Assembly: GCA_964571765.1 (NCBI GenBank)
Contig: CAZNDH010000008.1
Location: 1 to 64,000 of the forward strand
DNA length: 64,000 nt
Direction of reading: 5' to 3'
DNA from: ZC4RG35 sp964571765
GTDB taxonomy: Bacteria; Actinomycetota; Acidimicrobiia; Spongiisociales; ZC4RG35
Positions 41,819 through 51,594 of the stretch are shown piece by piece. Within the stretch, counting starts at the first letter, position 1. Every line of letters starts with the position of its first letter. Both the position numbers and the translations under genes were made by a program. Below the pieces are notes generated by a model. It worked only from the letters and a program-made list of their open reading frames with translations. It was not told where the DNA came from and ran no database searches.

Positions 41819-43705
41819 GTGACCTCCCTCCTCTGGCTGATAATCGCTCTCCCGCTCGGCGGGGCACTGTTCCTCCACTTCGCCGGGAGGTTCCTCAGGG
41901 AGCCACTACCGGGGTGGCTGGCCACCGCGGCCATGTCGGGGTCCTTTCTGATTGCTTTGGCCGCCGCCATTCCCTTCTTCCGGGGCGACGGACCCACCGA
42001 GACCCTGCTCCTCTGGGAGTGGATGCCGGCGATCGGGGCCAATCTGGAGATCCAATGGGACCCGCTGTCGGCACTGATGACCCTGGTGGTCACCGGGGTG
42101 GGCTCGTTGATCCACCTGTTCTCCATCGGCTACATGCATGGCGACGATCGGTTCGGCCGGTTCTTCACCTACCTCAACCTCTTCGCTGCCTCGATGCTCA
42201 CCCTGGTCCTCGCCGGCAACTTCGCCATGCTCTTCCTCGGCTGGGAGCTGGTGGGGCTGTGCTCCTACCTGCTCATCGGGTTCTGGTTCACCCGGCACTC
42301 GGCGGCCGGGGCCGCCAAGAAGGCGTTCGTGGTCAACCGGATCGGCGACCTCGGCCTGATGGTGGGGCTGATGCTGGTGTTCGCCACATTCGGCACCCTG
42401 TCCTACACCGGGGTCCTCGACCGGGCCGATGAGCTGTCAACCGCCACGGCGACCGCCATCGGCCTCCTCTTCCTCCTCGGGGCGGCGGGCAAGTCGGCGC
42501 AGATCCCCCTCTACGTGTGGCTTCCCGACGCCATGGAAGGCCCCACCCCGGTGTCGGCCCTGATCCACGCGGCCACCATGGTCACCGCCGGGGTCTACCT
42601 GGTGGCCCGCTCGGCGGCCATCTTCGACCTGTCCGAGGTGGCCCAGGTGACGGTGGCCACCGTGGGCGCCGTCACCGCCCTGTGGGCGGCATCGATCGCC
42701 CTGGCCCAGCGTGACATCAAGAAAGTCCTTGCCTACTCCACGGTGTCTCAACTCGGGTTCATGTTCCTCGCGGTGGGTGCCACCGCCTATGTGGCCGGGA
42801 TATTCCACCTGATGACACACGCCTTCTTCAAGGCGCTGCTCTTCCTCGGGGCCGGTGCGGTGATCCACGGCATGTCCGGGGAGCAGGACATGCGCCGCAT
42901 GGGCGGGCTCTTCACGCGGATGCGGGTCACTGCGGTGACCATGGCCATCGGCGTCCTCGCCATTTCGGGCATCCCCCCCCTGGCCGGGTTCTGGTCGAAG
43001 GACGAGATCGTCGCCAGCGCTTTCGCCCGCAGCGGGTGGTTCGGCGCCCTCATGGTGGTGGCCCTCTTGGCCGCGGTGCTGACAGCCTTCTACATGACCC
43101 GTCTCTGGGTGATGGTGTTTCTCGGTCAGCCCCGCTGGGACGAGGCCGAGGTCCATCCCCATGAGGCGCCCCGGGTGATGACCCTCCCCCTGGTGGCCCT
43201 GGCCGGGCTCACCCTGGTCGGCGGTCTGATCAACACCCCGTTCCGCTACACCCTGGAGCACTTCCTCGAGCCGGCCTTCGAGGGTGTCGCCATGCAGCAC
43301 CCTCCGGAGGGGTGGTTGATGTTCACCGTCCTCGCCGGGGTCTCGGTGCTCGCCGGGGTGGCCGGGATCGCCGCCGCCTTCTTGGCCTACCACCGTCCCG
43401 AGGAGCAGTGGCTCGACTTCGAGGACAGCCTCCAGCCGGTGTGGGGGGCCTGGGAGGGCGCCTATCGGGTCGACGATCTGTACGGGGCGGCCATCGTCGC
43501 CCCCGGCCGCAAGGCCGCCGGGTGGGCCGCCTTCTCGGTCGACGTCCCCGTGATCGACGGGCTGGTCAACGGGGTGGGCCGGGTGGTGCGTGGCGTCGGT
43601 GACACGGTGCGGCAGCTCCAGACCGGCCAGGTGCGGACCTACGGCGCCCTGCTCCTCACCGGCGGCATCGCAGTGGTCCTTTGGCTGGTGGCGACAGGCT
43701 CATGA
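41819..43705 (+). CDS. nuoL: NADH-quinone oxidoreductase subunit L (first complex I)
   Basis: This 628-residue antiporter-like subunit has 16 or so helices, with GWELVGLCSYLLIGFW (Glu) early, LYVWLPDAMEGPTPVSALIHAATMVTAGVYL, AQRDIKKVLAYSTVSQLGFM (Lys) and THAFFKALLFLGAGAVIHG. A long C-terminal lateral helix is present. The start is GTG. It pumps protons. Confidence 0.96.
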   Translation: MTSLLWLIIALPLGGALFLHFAGRFLREPLPGWLATAAMSGSFLIALAAAIPFFRGDGPTETLLLWEWMPAIGANLEIQWDPLSALMTLVVTGVGSLIHLFSIGYMHGDDRFGRFFTYLNLFAASMLTLVLAGNFAMLFLGWELVGLCSYLLIGFWFTRHSAAGAAKKAFVVNRIGDLGLMVGLMLVFATFGTLSYTGVLDRADELSTATATAIGLLFLLGAAGKSAQIPLYVWLPDAMEGPTPVSALIHAATMVTAGVYLVARSAAIFDLSEVAQVTVATVGAVTALWAASIALAQRDIKKVLAYSTVSQLGFMFLAVGATAYVAGIFHLMTHAFFKALLFLGAGAVIHGMSGEQDMRRMGGLFTRMRVTAVTMAIGVLAISGIPPLAGFWSKDEIVASAFARSGWFGALMVVALLAAVLTAFYMTRLWVMVFLGQPRWDEAEVHPHEAPRVMTLPLVALAGLTLVGGLINTPFRYTLEHFLEPAFEGVAMQHPPEGWLMFTVLAGVSVLAGVAGIAAAFLAYHRPEEQWLDFEDSLQPVWGAWEGAYRVDDLYGAAIVAPGRKAAGWAAFSVDVPVIDGLVNGVGRVVRGVGDTVRQLQTGQVRTYGALLLTGGIAVVLWLVATGS

Positions 43706-43841
43706 GATTGCTGAGCAACCTCATGGGTCGTACTCGGTACCCCGTACCGGGGATCTCGACTCCCCTTCCCCTGCTGGCGGAGTGGGCGATACGGGTGCGC
43801 CGAGCGAGCCGGGTAGGGAGCGGAGCAGAGCGGAGCGACCG
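43706..43841. repeat. GTAC-type spacer between nuoL and nuoM
   Basis: This 136-bp gap contains TACTCGGTACCCCGTACCGGGG, a GTAC-centred inverted sequence, followed by a purine-rich GGAGCGGAGCAGAGCGGAGCG stretch just before the nuoM ATG. No gene was seen. It belongs with the other GTAC spacers. Confidence 0.45.
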
Positions 43842-45374
43842 ATGCTGACCGCCCTCGTGCTATTGCCCTTGGCAGGTGCCGCCATAGTGGCGGTGGTTCC
43901 GGCCCGCCGGCGCGAGCTCCACGTTCCACTGGGGATCGCCTCGTCGATGGCCCCGCTCGCCCTGGCCGGCTATCTGTTCTGGGTGTTCGAGCCGATCGAC
44001 CGGTTCCAGTTCGCGGTCGACGTCCCCTGGTACCGGCCCTGGGGAATCGGGTGGAGTCTCGGTGTCGACGGGATCTCGATGCCGCTGGTGGTGCTCACCG
44101 CCCTGCTCATCCCGATCGCCCTGGGCGCTTCGACGGCGATAACCCACAAGACCCGCCAGTTCGTCGCCCTCACCCTCCTCCTCGAGGCCGGGATGATCGG
44201 CGCCTTCCTCGCCACCGACCTGTTCCTCTTCTTCGTGTTCTTCGAGGCGATCCTGATCCCCATGTACTTCATAATCGGGGTGTGGGGGAGCGAGCGCCGG
44301 GTGTACGCCGCGGTCAAGTTCTTCATCTACACCGCCCTGGGCTCGGCCCTGATGCTGGCGGGGATCATCGCCATGGCGGTCCTCCACTCGGCTCAGACCG
44401 GGGCGCCCTCCTTCGCCCTGGCCGACCTGATGGCCCTGGAACTTTCGGCCGGCGCCGAGCGCTGGCTGTTCGCCGCGTTCGCCATCGCCTTCGCGGTCAA
44501 GGTACCCCTTTTCCCGTTGCACACCTGGCTGCCCGATGCCCATACCGAAGCGCCCACCGCCGGGTCGGTGCTCCTCGCCGGGGTCCTCCTCAAGCTGGGA
44601 ACCTACGGGCTGATCCGGTTCAACCTGAGCTTCTTCCCCCAGGCCTCGGTGGACGCGGTGTGGGTGATGGGGGGCCTCGCAGTGGTGGGGATCGTCTACG
44701 GGGCGGTGGTGGCCATCGTCCAGCCCGACCTGAAGCGCCTGGTCGCCTATTCCTCGGTGAGCCACCTGGGGTTCATCGTCCTGGGCACCTTCGCCCTCAC
44801 CTCCTCCTCGCTCCAGGGTGCGGTGATCCAGAACTTCAACCACGGGCTGACCACCGGGGCGTTGTTTCTCCTGGTGGGGATGATCTACGAGCGACGCCAC
44901 ACCAAGCAGATCGCCGAGTTCGGCGGGTTGCAGAAGGTGATGCCGGTGTTCGCCGGCTTCTTCCTCCTCATGGTCTTCGCCTCCATTGGCCTTCCCGGGC
45001 TCAACGGGTTCATTGGCGAGTTCCTGGTCCTGGTGGGCAGCTTCCCCACCCTTCCCGCACTGGCGGTGGTCGCTGCCCTCGGGGTGATCCTGGCCGCGGT
45101 ATACCTGCTGTGGGCATACCAGCGTGTGTTCACCGGTCTCCCCGAGAGGGAGGAGAACCGTCTCCTCGTCGATCTCACTCCCCGCGAGATCTCCCTGCTC
45201 GCCCCGTTGGCGGTGTTGGTGGTGGTCCTCGGCCTCTTCCCCAACGTCCTCCTCGACAAGATCGCCCCTTCCACCGAGTCGACGCTCGACCGCATCGAGG
45301 CCGCCACTGACTATGTGGTGCCCTTCCCGGGGCGTCTCGGTGATGTGTTCCTCGCCGGGGATGGTGGAGGATGA
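43842..45374 (+). CDS. nuoM: NADH-quinone oxidoreductase subunit M (first complex I)
   Basis: This 510-residue antiporter-like subunit has FFVFFEAILIPMYFIIGVWG (Glu), LPDAHTEAPTAGSVLLAGVLLKLGTYG, VQPDLKRLVAYSSVSHLGFI (Lys) and GLPGLNGFIGEFLVL. ATG 43842 lies after the spacer. It overlaps nuoN by 4 bp. Confidence 0.96.
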   Translation: MLTALVLLPLAGAAIVAVVPARRRELHVPLGIASSMAPLALAGYLFWVFEPIDRFQFAVDVPWYRPWGIGWSLGVDGISMPLVVLTALLIPIALGASTAITHKTRQFVALTLLLEAGMIGAFLATDLFLFFVFFEAILIPMYFIIGVWGSERRVYAAVKFFIYTALGSALMLAGIIAMAVLHSAQTGAPSFALADLMALELSAGAERWLFAAFAIAFAVKVPLFPLHTWLPDAHTEAPTAGSVLLAGVLLKLGTYGLIRFNLSFFPQASVDAVWVMGGLAVVGIVYGAVVAIVQPDLKRLVAYSSVSHLGFIVLGTFALTSSSLQGAVIQNFNHGLTTGALFLLVGMIYERRHTKQIAEFGGLQKVMPVFAGFFLLMVFASIGLPGLNGFIGEFLVLVGSFPTLPALAVVAALGVILAAVYLLWAYQRVFTGLPEREENRLLVDLTPREISLLAPLAVLVVVLGLFPNVLLDKIAPSTESTLDRIEAATDYVVPFPGRLGDVFLAGDGGG

Positions 45375-46825
45375 GCGGCGAGGTCAATTGGCTGGCCATC
45401 CTCCCCGAGCTGATCCTCGCCGTAGGTGCAGCCGGGGTGCTTCTCGCCGAGGTGCAGTGGAAACCCCGGGCCCGGGTGTTGGCCGCGGTCGCCGCCGGCT
45501 CGTTGCTCCTCTCCGCCGGGGTCACCCTGGTGCAGTGGGCGGTGGCCGGGGACGCATCGGGGGCGGGCACAACCGACGACCTGGTCGCCTTCTCGGGAAT
45601 GGTGCTCATGGACCGGTTCGCCATCTTCGGCCGCTTCGCCTTGATCGTGCTCACCGCGGTCGGCCTGGTCGCTGCCTGGCGGCTGGTCCAGTCCCTGGGT
45701 CGGCGGGCCGCCGAGATGGTGGCTTTGGTTCTCCTCGCCACCACCGGGTTCTCCTTGATGGTCTCGGCCAACAACCTGGTGATGCTGTTCCTCGGCCTCG
45801 AGGTGGGCTCGATTGCCCTCTACGTGCTGGCGGGTATGACCCGGGACCGTATTGGCTCGGACGAGGCGGCGATCAAGTACTTCCTGCTGGGATCGTTTGC
45901 CTCGGCGATCTTCGTCTACGGGGTTGCCCTCCTCTACGCCGGGACCGGCGAGTTCGAGATCATCGCCATCCGCCAGTTCCTCCTCGCCAATGTGGTGACC
46001 AGCCCGGCGATCATCCTGGTTGCCCTGGGCCTGATGATCGTGGGGTTGGGTTTCAAGATCTCGGCGGCCCCGTTCCACAGCTGGGCTCCCGACGTCTACC
46101 AGGGCGCTCCTGCCGGGGTGGTCGGCTACATGGCGGCGATGGCCAAGGTGGCCGGGTTCGTGGCCCTGGCCCGGATATTCCTCACCGGCGTCATCGAGTT
46201 CGAGGCGTCCTGGGTCCCGGTGATGGCCGCGGTGTCTGCCGTCTCGATGCTTCTCGGGGCGCTGGCCGCCCTGGTTCAGAGCGACCTGCGCCGGATGCTG
46301 GCCTACTCCGGTGTCGCCCATGCCGGGTTCATCATGACCGGGGTGGTCGGGGGCAGCTCGACGGCGATGCTGTTCTACGTGGCGATCTACGCGGTTCAGC
46401 TGGTAGGGGCCTTCGCCGTGGTCACCGCGGTGAGCGGCCCCCGGGGCTCGGCGTCGGCCCTCTCCGACTACCGGGGCATGGCGGCGAGGAGCCCGGGCTT
46501 GGCCGCCGGGTTCACCGTGATCCTCTTTGGGATGGCCGGCCTCCCGTTGACCGCAGGCTTCATCGCCAAGTTCGGGGTGTTCTCCGACGCCTGGGCCGGC
46601 GGTCTCCCCTGGCTGGTGGTGGTGGCGGTGCTCGCCTCGGTGATCGCCCTCGCCTTCTACCTGCGGGTGATCGTCACCATGTACATGGAGGATGAGGAGG
46701 CCGAGGCGCTCCCGGTGCCTGTCACGGTGAGGCTGGTCCTGGGGGCGGCAGTGGCCGCCACCTTGGTCTGGGGGGTGTTCCCCGGCTCCCTCCTCGATCT
46801 TGCCGCCGATGCCTTCCCTCTGTAG
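45371..46825 (+). CDS. nuoN: NADH-quinone oxidoreductase subunit N (first complex I)
   Basis: This 484-residue antiporter-like subunit has LFLGLEVGSIALYVLAGM, FHSWAPDVYQGAPAGVVGYMAAMAKVAGF, VQSDLRRMLAYSGVAHAGFI and GLPLTAGFIAKFGVF. It ends the first complex I operon. The next gene begins inside its last codons. Confidence 0.96.
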   Translation: MSGEVNWLAILPELILAVGAAGVLLAEVQWKPRARVLAAVAAGSLLLSAGVTLVQWAVAGDASGAGTTDDLVAFSGMVLMDRFAIFGRFALIVLTAVGLVAAWRLVQSLGRRAAEMVALVLLATTGFSLMVSANNLVMLFLGLEVGSIALYVLAGMTRDRIGSDEAAIKYFLLGSFASAIFVYGVALLYAGTGEFEIIAIRQFLLANVVTSPAIILVALGLMIVGLGFKISAAPFHSWAPDVYQGAPAGVVGYMAAMAKVAGFVALARIFLTGVIEFEASWVPVMAAVSAVSMLLGALAALVQSDLRRMLAYSGVAHAGFIMTGVVGGSSTAMLFYVAIYAVQLVGAFAVVTAVSGPRGSASALSDYRGMAARSPGLAAGFTVILFGMAGLPLTAGFIAKFGVFSDAWAGGLPWLVVVAVLASVIALAFYLRVIVTMYMEDEEAEALPVPVTVRLVLGAAVAATLVWGVFPGSLLDLAADAFPL

Positions 46826-48002
46826 GGCCGGGCTGACCCTGATCGGAGGCGTGGTGCTGGCCATGGTCGGAGCCGTGCCCGCCCAGGCCGCGGAGACCAC
46901 CAACAGCGAGATCGTTCTCATTCGCCAGGGCGACGTCGTCGACGACGACCTCTACGCCACCGCCATCTCGGTGAGGGTGACCGGGGTCATCGACGGCGAT
47001 CTGATCGCCTTTGCCGCCGAACAGGTGGTCATCGACGGTCGGGTGACCGGTTCGGTGACGGTGGTCGCCCCCCGGGTCGTGGTCGACGGCACGATCGAAG
47101 GGTCACTGCGTCTGGTGGTCAACGATCTCGTGGTCGGGGGTACCGTCGGTGGCGATGTGGTCGGGGTCGGCGCCGACCTCAGGTTCGGCTCCGACTCGAG
47201 GGTCGAGGGCGAGATCCTGGCATGGACCTACCGCATGGAGGCGATGGGCTCGATCGGGTCGAGGCTGGGAGGAACCCAGAGGCACCTCGACCTCGCCGGT
47301 GCGGTCGGAGGAAGCGTGGATGTCACCGTCAACCGGCTTCGGGTGGTGGGGCCGCTGACCGTGGGGGGCGATCTGGTCTACCGCTCGCGCCACAGCGGCG
47401 AAGGCCTCGACCAGGCCGAGGTTGCCGGGACCCAGGTGCAGCGCCAGCCTCTCCCGCCCAACCTCCGGGTGCGCGCCCTTGGGGCCCTCGCCCGGGTCAT
47501 GGCAGTGATCTTCCTCGGGATCGCCGCGGTGACCACTGTCTGGGGCTGGCCTGACCGCACCGCCATGGCCGCCGATCAGGTCGGGGCCCATCCCTTGCGG
47601 GCCTGGCTGGGGGGCGCCTCGGTGTTTCTCTCGCCGGTTCTGGTGGTCCTGGTCGCGGGGCTGGTAATCGCCCGGGCCCCTCCAGCCGCCGGGGTCCCGC
47701 TCCTCGCCCTGGCGGTTCCCATCTTCTTCGCCCTCCTCGGGGTCCTCCTGGTCGTCTCTCTGGTCGCCGGGGTGCCGGTTTCGGCATGGACGGGCCGCCA
47801 GATGTTCAGGAGATGGGGTGTGCACGGCTCCACCCTGGCCGGCTCGCTGGTGCTCGGCATGGTCTGGCTGCTCCCCTGGGTGGGGCTCCTGGTGCCACTG
47901 GTCGCTCTACCCCTGGGGCTGGGAGCCTGGCTACGGGCGCTTCGGCCTCAGGAGGTGGTAGCGGCCCCTTCTGATGAGTCCGCGGTGTCCGCCTCCTCCT
48001 GA
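46809..48002 (+). CDS. Bactofilin-like beta-helical domain protein with C-terminal membrane helices
   Basis: A signal peptide (ending PAQAAETT) precedes about 150 residues of short Gly/Val/Asp repeats (RVTGVIDGDLIAF, RVTGSVTVVAPRVVVDGTIEGSLRLV), the parallel beta-helix pattern of polymer-forming or bactofilin-like domains. Four or five helices follow from about 210, with a low-complexity Ser/Ala tail. The ATG at 46809 lies within the end of nuoN; TTG 46800 is an alternative. The function is unknown; the overlap suggests co-transcription with nuo. Confidence 0.75.
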   Translation: MPSLCRAGLTLIGGVVLAMVGAVPAQAAETTNSEIVLIRQGDVVDDDLYATAISVRVTGVIDGDLIAFAAEQVVIDGRVTGSVTVVAPRVVVDGTIEGSLRLVVNDLVVGGTVGGDVVGVGADLRFGSDSRVEGEILAWTYRMEAMGSIGSRLGGTQRHLDLAGAVGGSVDVTVNRLRVVGPLTVGGDLVYRSRHSGEGLDQAEVAGTQVQRQPLPPNLRVRALGALARVMAVIFLGIAAVTTVWGWPDRTAMAADQVGAHPLRAWLGGASVFLSPVLVVLVAGLVIARAPPAAGVPLLALAVPIFFALLGVLLVVSLVAGVPVSAWTGRQMFRRWGVHGSTLAGSLVLGMVWLLPWVGLLVPLVALPLGLGAWLRALRPQEVVAAPSDESAVSASS

Positions 48003-48151
48003 CCCTCGAAGGCGTCGTGGAGGTAACCCAGGCTGACGTGGCCGCAGGTACCACACACGGTCCGCTGCAGGCCGTAGTTGTGGGTGGCAGTCACCTGCTC
48101 GTGCAGGCAGGCCTCGCCGCCACCTCGGTTACGGAAGCTCTTGGTCCACAT
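47948..48151 (-). CDS. Small zinc-ribbon-like protein
   Basis: This 67-residue protein has a likely metal site: CLHEQVTATHNYG and VCGTCGHVSLGYLHD (one Cys-x-His and one CxxC-x-H). An acidic Ser/Ala tail ends it. The ATG at 48151 has AAGGAG about 10 nt upstream; a longer start at 48178 is possible. Its 3' end overlaps the convergent membrane gene by 55 bp. No family name can be given. Confidence 0.6.
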   Translation of the reverse strand: MWTKSFRNRGGGEACLHEQVTATHNYGLQRTVCGTCGHVSLGYLHDAFEGQEEADTADSSEGAATTS

Positions 48152-48299
48152 TTGCTCGTTTCTCCTTCGGAACGGCATTTCCCCTATTGATCGGCAGGTC
48201 GGGTCGGCATATCGCGAACCAATCCTGGATCGGGCGATCGGACTAGTCAGCAGGCCGGCCAGTTCCTCAGACCGGAGATTCGCTTATCGTCTTAGGCGG

Positions 48300-49304
48300 A
48301 TGGCCCCGGTGAGCGACCTCTTCGACCGCCCGGTCCGGGATTTGAGGATCTCGGTGACCGACCGCTGCAACTTCCGGTGCACCTATTGCATGCCCCGGGA
48401 GGTGTTCGGGCCCGAGCACGTCTTCCTGCCCCGTGACCAGCTGCTCACCTTCGAGGAGATCAGGGCCTTGGTGGCCGTTTTCACCGCACGAGGGGTGAAC
48501 AAGGTGCGGATCACCGGAGGCGAGCCGCTGCTCCGCAAGGGCGTCGAGGAGCTGGTGGCGATGATCGCCTCCGTGGACGGGATCGAGGACCTCACCCTGA
48601 CCACCAACGCCTCCCTCTTGTCGAGGAAGGCCGCCGACCTGGCCGCTGCCGGGCTGAATCGGGTCACGGTGAGCCTTGACGCCATCGACGACCCCACTTT
48701 CATGGCGATGAACGACGTCGGGTTCCCGGTGTCGACGGTGCTCACCGCCATCGAGGATGCCGCCGCGGTCGGGCTGGGCCCGATCAAGGTGAACTGCGTG
48801 GTGAAACGGGGGGTCAACGAGCACGCCGTGGTCGCCATGGCCCGTCATTTCAAAGGCTCGGGTCACATCGTCCGCTTCATCGAGTACATGGACGTGGGGA
48901 GCACCAACGGCTGGCGTCTCGACGACGTGGTCCCGGCGGCGAAGATGTTGGAGATGGTGAGCCGGGTGTTTCCGTTGGAGCCGGTGCCCCCCAACTACCC
49001 GGGTGAGGTGGCCAACCGGTTCCGCTATCTCGACGGGGAAGGCGAGATCGGGATCATCGCCTCGGTCACCCGGCCGTTCTGCGGATCGTGCACCCGGGCC
49101 CGGGTGTCGGCGGAGGGGATGATGTACACCTGCCTCTTCGCCTCCACCGGCACCAGCCTCCGAGATGCCCTCCGTTCCGGCGAGGACATCGGCGCCCTGG
49201 TCGACGAGGTCTGGGGCAAACGCGACGACCGATACTCCGAGATCCGGTCGTCTCACACCAGACGGCTCTCCGTCCCCGTGGAGATGTCCTACATCGGGGG
49301 CTGA
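48300..49304 (+). CDS. moaA: GTP 3',8-cyclase, molybdenum cofactor biosynthesis
   Basis: This 334-residue radical-SAM enzyme has the SAM cluster CNFRCTYC, the GTP-binding second cluster CGSC...C (CGSCTRARVSAEGMMYTC), TGGEPLLRKG and the C-terminal Gly-Gly (SYIGG) that reaches into the active site. With MoaC it makes cyclic pyranopterin monophosphate. No other moa gene lies adjacent. A MoaD-like domain is fused into the protein at 12768, 36 kb away. Confidence 0.95.
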   Translation: MAPVSDLFDRPVRDLRISVTDRCNFRCTYCMPREVFGPEHVFLPRDQLLTFEEIRALVAVFTARGVNKVRITGGEPLLRKGVEELVAMIASVDGIEDLTLTTNASLLSRKAADLAAAGLNRVTVSLDAIDDPTFMAMNDVGFPVSTVLTAIEDAAAVGLGPIKVNCVVKRGVNEHAVVAMARHFKGSGHIVRFIEYMDVGSTNGWRLDDVVPAAKMLEMVSRVFPLEPVPPNYPGEVANRFRYLDGEGEIGIIASVTRPFCGSCTRARVSAEGMMYTCLFASTGTSLRDALRSGEDIGALVDEVWGKRDDRYSEIRSSHTRRLSVPVEMSYIGG

Positions 49305-49978
49305 CCCACAGGCGGCGTCCTCTTCCCCGAGGCGACCCGGTAGCCGGCCCAGATCAGAGTGACCGCGAGAAACAACGACAGGGCGAAGCCGCTCGACTCG
49401 CCCAGCGCCAGACCGGTGCCTCCCCAGGCGGCGGCGAGCACCCCGCCGACGATGAGCAGGCTGCCCCATACAACGGCACGATTGCGTCTCCAGAAGCGGA
49501 CCACGCTGACCAGAGCGAGGGCGATGAGGATGGTCGACCCGGTGGCCCCACCGATGATTGCGAACAGCCGGGGGCCGAACCCAGCAGCGAACATGTCGTG
49601 GGGGATCCCGTCGGCGGGGAGGGGCTGCTGGAAGGGGACGGTCGCCACCAGGGTGGTGGAGATGGCGGTGATCGCCCCGAGGATGATCAACATGACATTG
49701 CCGCTGCGCTTGCCCACCACCAGGAACATCGAACCCAGGGCGAGGAAGGGGATGTTGAGGACCCCTCCGAAGAGGTAGAAGACCCGGTAGGAGAAGCCGG
49801 TCCATCCGGCGGTGAGACCGTAGAACAGCGCCCAGGTGGCGATGGCGAACATGGTGATCCCCGCCCCGTAGGCGGCGATGTGGGGTCGGGGGCGGCGGCG
49901 ATGGTCCCTCCACAGGTCGACGGCGAACCAGGTGGCCGCCCCGGCGGCGACGAAGGAGAGCACCGAGTCGAGGTCCAT
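49289..49978 (-). CDS. Seven-helix membrane protein, unknown function
   Basis: This 229-residue protein has about seven hydrophobic segments and a basic loop (WRDHRRRPRPH) after the first. It lacks cofactor or transport motifs I can name. Its end overlaps the moaA end by 16 bp (convergent). It starts 68 bp from the DUF402 gene, which is divergent. Confidence 0.72.
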   Translation of the reverse strand: MDLDSVLSFVAAGAATWFAVDLWRDHRRRPRPHIAAYGAGITMFAIATWALFYGLTAGWTGFSYRVFYLFGGVLNIPFLALGSMFLVVGKRSGNVMLIILGAITAISTTLVATVPFQQPLPADGIPHDMFAAGFGPRLFAIIGGATGSTILIALALVSVVRFWRRNRAVVWGSLLIVGGVLAAAWGGTGLALGESSGFALSLFLAVTLIWAGYRVASGKRTPPVGQPPM

Positions 49979-50046
49979 CCCGGTGTGAGGTTATTGCCGC
50001 CGCGATGACCCCCGACCCGACACCGTGTCGGTACAACAATGTCCCG

Positions 50047-50556
50047 ATGCGCCCGGTGGTGGTCCAATTCCTCAAGTATCCCGATGCCCTCCATTGGGGG
50101 TTCGACGCGGTATACCTGGGAGAGGATGAGCACGGGTGGTGGGTAGGGCTGCCCGCCGGGTCGAGACGATGGAAGGGTGATCGCCCGGTGGCCCCTTCCG
50201 CCGAGGACGCGGTCCTGTGCGCACCTTGGGAGGGGTGGTGGCACCTCCACTACACCGGCGTCGGCCATGACACCTACACCCACTTCGTCGACATCGTGAC
50301 CCAACCGCTGTGGCAGTCGGAAGGCCGCTACGAGATGGTCGACCTCGATCTCGACGTGGCCCTCACCCCTGAAGGGCGAGTGGTTGTCGAAGACGAGGAC
50401 GAGTTCCTGATCCACCAGGTGAAGTACGGGTACACCCCGGAGATGATCGAGCGGGCGCTGGCCGAGACCACCCGGATCATCCGGGCCCTCGAGCACCGTG
50501 AAGAGCCGTTTTTCGCCGTGGCCGAAGGCTGGCTGCGCCGGCTCGGCACGAGCTAG
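50047..50556 (+). CDS. DUF402 family protein (FomD/Ntdp-like)
   Basis: This 169-residue protein has the DUF402 core: DAVYLGEDEHGWWVGLPAG, FVDIVTQPLW (YVNI type), YEMVDLDLDVALTPEGRVVVEDEDEF, with clustered Asp/Glu for metals. Relatives hydrolyse nucleoside di- or triphosphates or CMP conjugates. The start is uncertain (ATG 50047 or 50005). Confidence 0.75.
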   Translation: MRPVVVQFLKYPDALHWGFDAVYLGEDEHGWWVGLPAGSRRWKGDRPVAPSAEDAVLCAPWEGWWHLHYTGVGHDTYTHFVDIVTQPLWQSEGRYEMVDLDLDVALTPEGRVVVEDEDEFLIHQVKYGYTPEMIERALAETTRIIRALEHREEPFFAVAEGWLRRLGTS

Positions 50557-50562
50557 CGAGGT

Positions 50563-50609
50563 GTGCATTTGCACGGAGGTGCGAAAAGCGCGACCTGGTG
50601 CATATGCAT
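50563..50609. repeat. Upstream pair of TGCA palindromes flanking the DUF559 gene
   Basis: GTGCATTTGCAC (50563-50574) and GTGCATATGCAT (50598-50609) fit the pattern GTGCAwwTGCAy. The 16-mer at 50564-50579 is the exact inverse of 51564-51579, and GCGACCwGGTGCAwATGCAT at 50590-50609 recurs directly at 51596-51615. They may be operators or element ends. Confidence 0.7.
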
Positions 50610-50688
50610 GCCCAGCTCGAGGGGGTTGAACCGGTTGGTGTGGTCGAGCAGAGTCGGGCGTGTGGGGGATCGTCGTCGGATTGACGCC

Positions 50689-51594
50689 ATGGCTTCACGG
50701 CAGTACGGGGTGTTCAACACCCGGCAGGCCCGCGAGGCCGGCTTCGACAAGAGCGCCGTCATGCGCCGGCTGGCGTCGGGGGAGTGGCTCAGGCTCGACC
50801 CCAGCGTGTACTGCGTCGCCTCCGCTCCTCCCAGATGGGAGCGGAGCCTGGCGGCTGCCGTCCTCAGCCGTAGTAACGCCCTGGTCACCGGTGGCTCGGC
50901 AGCGTGCCTTCACGGTCTACGCGGTTTCAGTCCCGGACGCCCGGTGATCATGGTGCCGATCGGCTCCAATGCCCGGTCGGAGATCGCCGACGTGGTTCAG
51001 GCGAAGAGGTTCGACTCGGTCGCCAGAACCCGTGTTAGTGGGTTCGAGGCGACCACGGTGGCCGAGACCCTGTTGGTGTTGGCCCGCACCCTCCCGGAAA
51101 GCAGAGTGGAGGCGGTCTTCGACGACGCCCTTCTCTCCAAGAAGATGAGGCTGAGCGAGTTGGAGGTGCCGCTGGCCAGAGAGGTGGCCAGCCGGGCAAA
51201 GGGTTTGTCGCTGATCCGTCGGCTCGTGGCCGAACGTCATCCCCTGGCGCCCAGCCTTGACTCGACCTATCTGGAGGCAATGTTGGAGATGGTGCTGAGC
51301 GGGGCGAGCCTGCCGCCCTGGACCCGCGAGTACCGGTTCCGGATCCGCGGGGCATCACCGAGGGTCGACGTGTTCATCCCGGCGTGGTCACTGGTCGTCG
51401 AGGCCGACGGCCGCAACTGGCACGCCCGTCGCTCGGACTTCGAAAAGGACCGCAAGCGGGACAACAGCCTGGCCACTAAGGGCATACAGGTCTTACGGTT
51501 CACTTACGAGATGCTGGAGTCCGATCCAGGCGGGTGCCTCGACACCATCATCCGCACCGGTTCCCTCCGTGCAAATGCACTGGGGCTCGGATAA
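50689..51594 (+). CDS. AbiEi-like N-terminal domain plus DUF559 nuclease-like domain
   Basis: This 301-residue protein has an N-terminal helix-turn-helix-like region (VFNTRQAREAGFDKSAVMRRLASGEW), the RLDPSVYCVAS type seen in AbiEi antitoxins, and a C-terminal DUF559/Vsr-like fold: FRIRGASPRVDVFIPAWSLVVEADGRNWHARRSDFEKDRKRD. The VDV...VEADG...D acidic residues are present. It stands alone, flanked by TGCA palindromes; the third palindrome lies inside its last codons. It may be autoregulated or part of a small mobile unit. Confidence 0.78.
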   Translation: MASRQYGVFNTRQAREAGFDKSAVMRRLASGEWLRLDPSVYCVASAPPRWERSLAAAVLSRSNALVTGGSAACLHGLRGFSPGRPVIMVPIGSNARSEIADVVQAKRFDSVARTRVSGFEATTVAETLLVLARTLPESRVEAVFDDALLSKKMRLSELEVPLAREVASRAKGLSLIRRLVAERHPLAPSLDSTYLEAMLEMVLSGASLPPWTREYRFRIRGASPRVDVFIPAWSLVVEADGRNWHARRSDFEKDRKRDNSLATKGIQVLRFTYEMLESDPGGCLDTIIRTGSLRANALGLG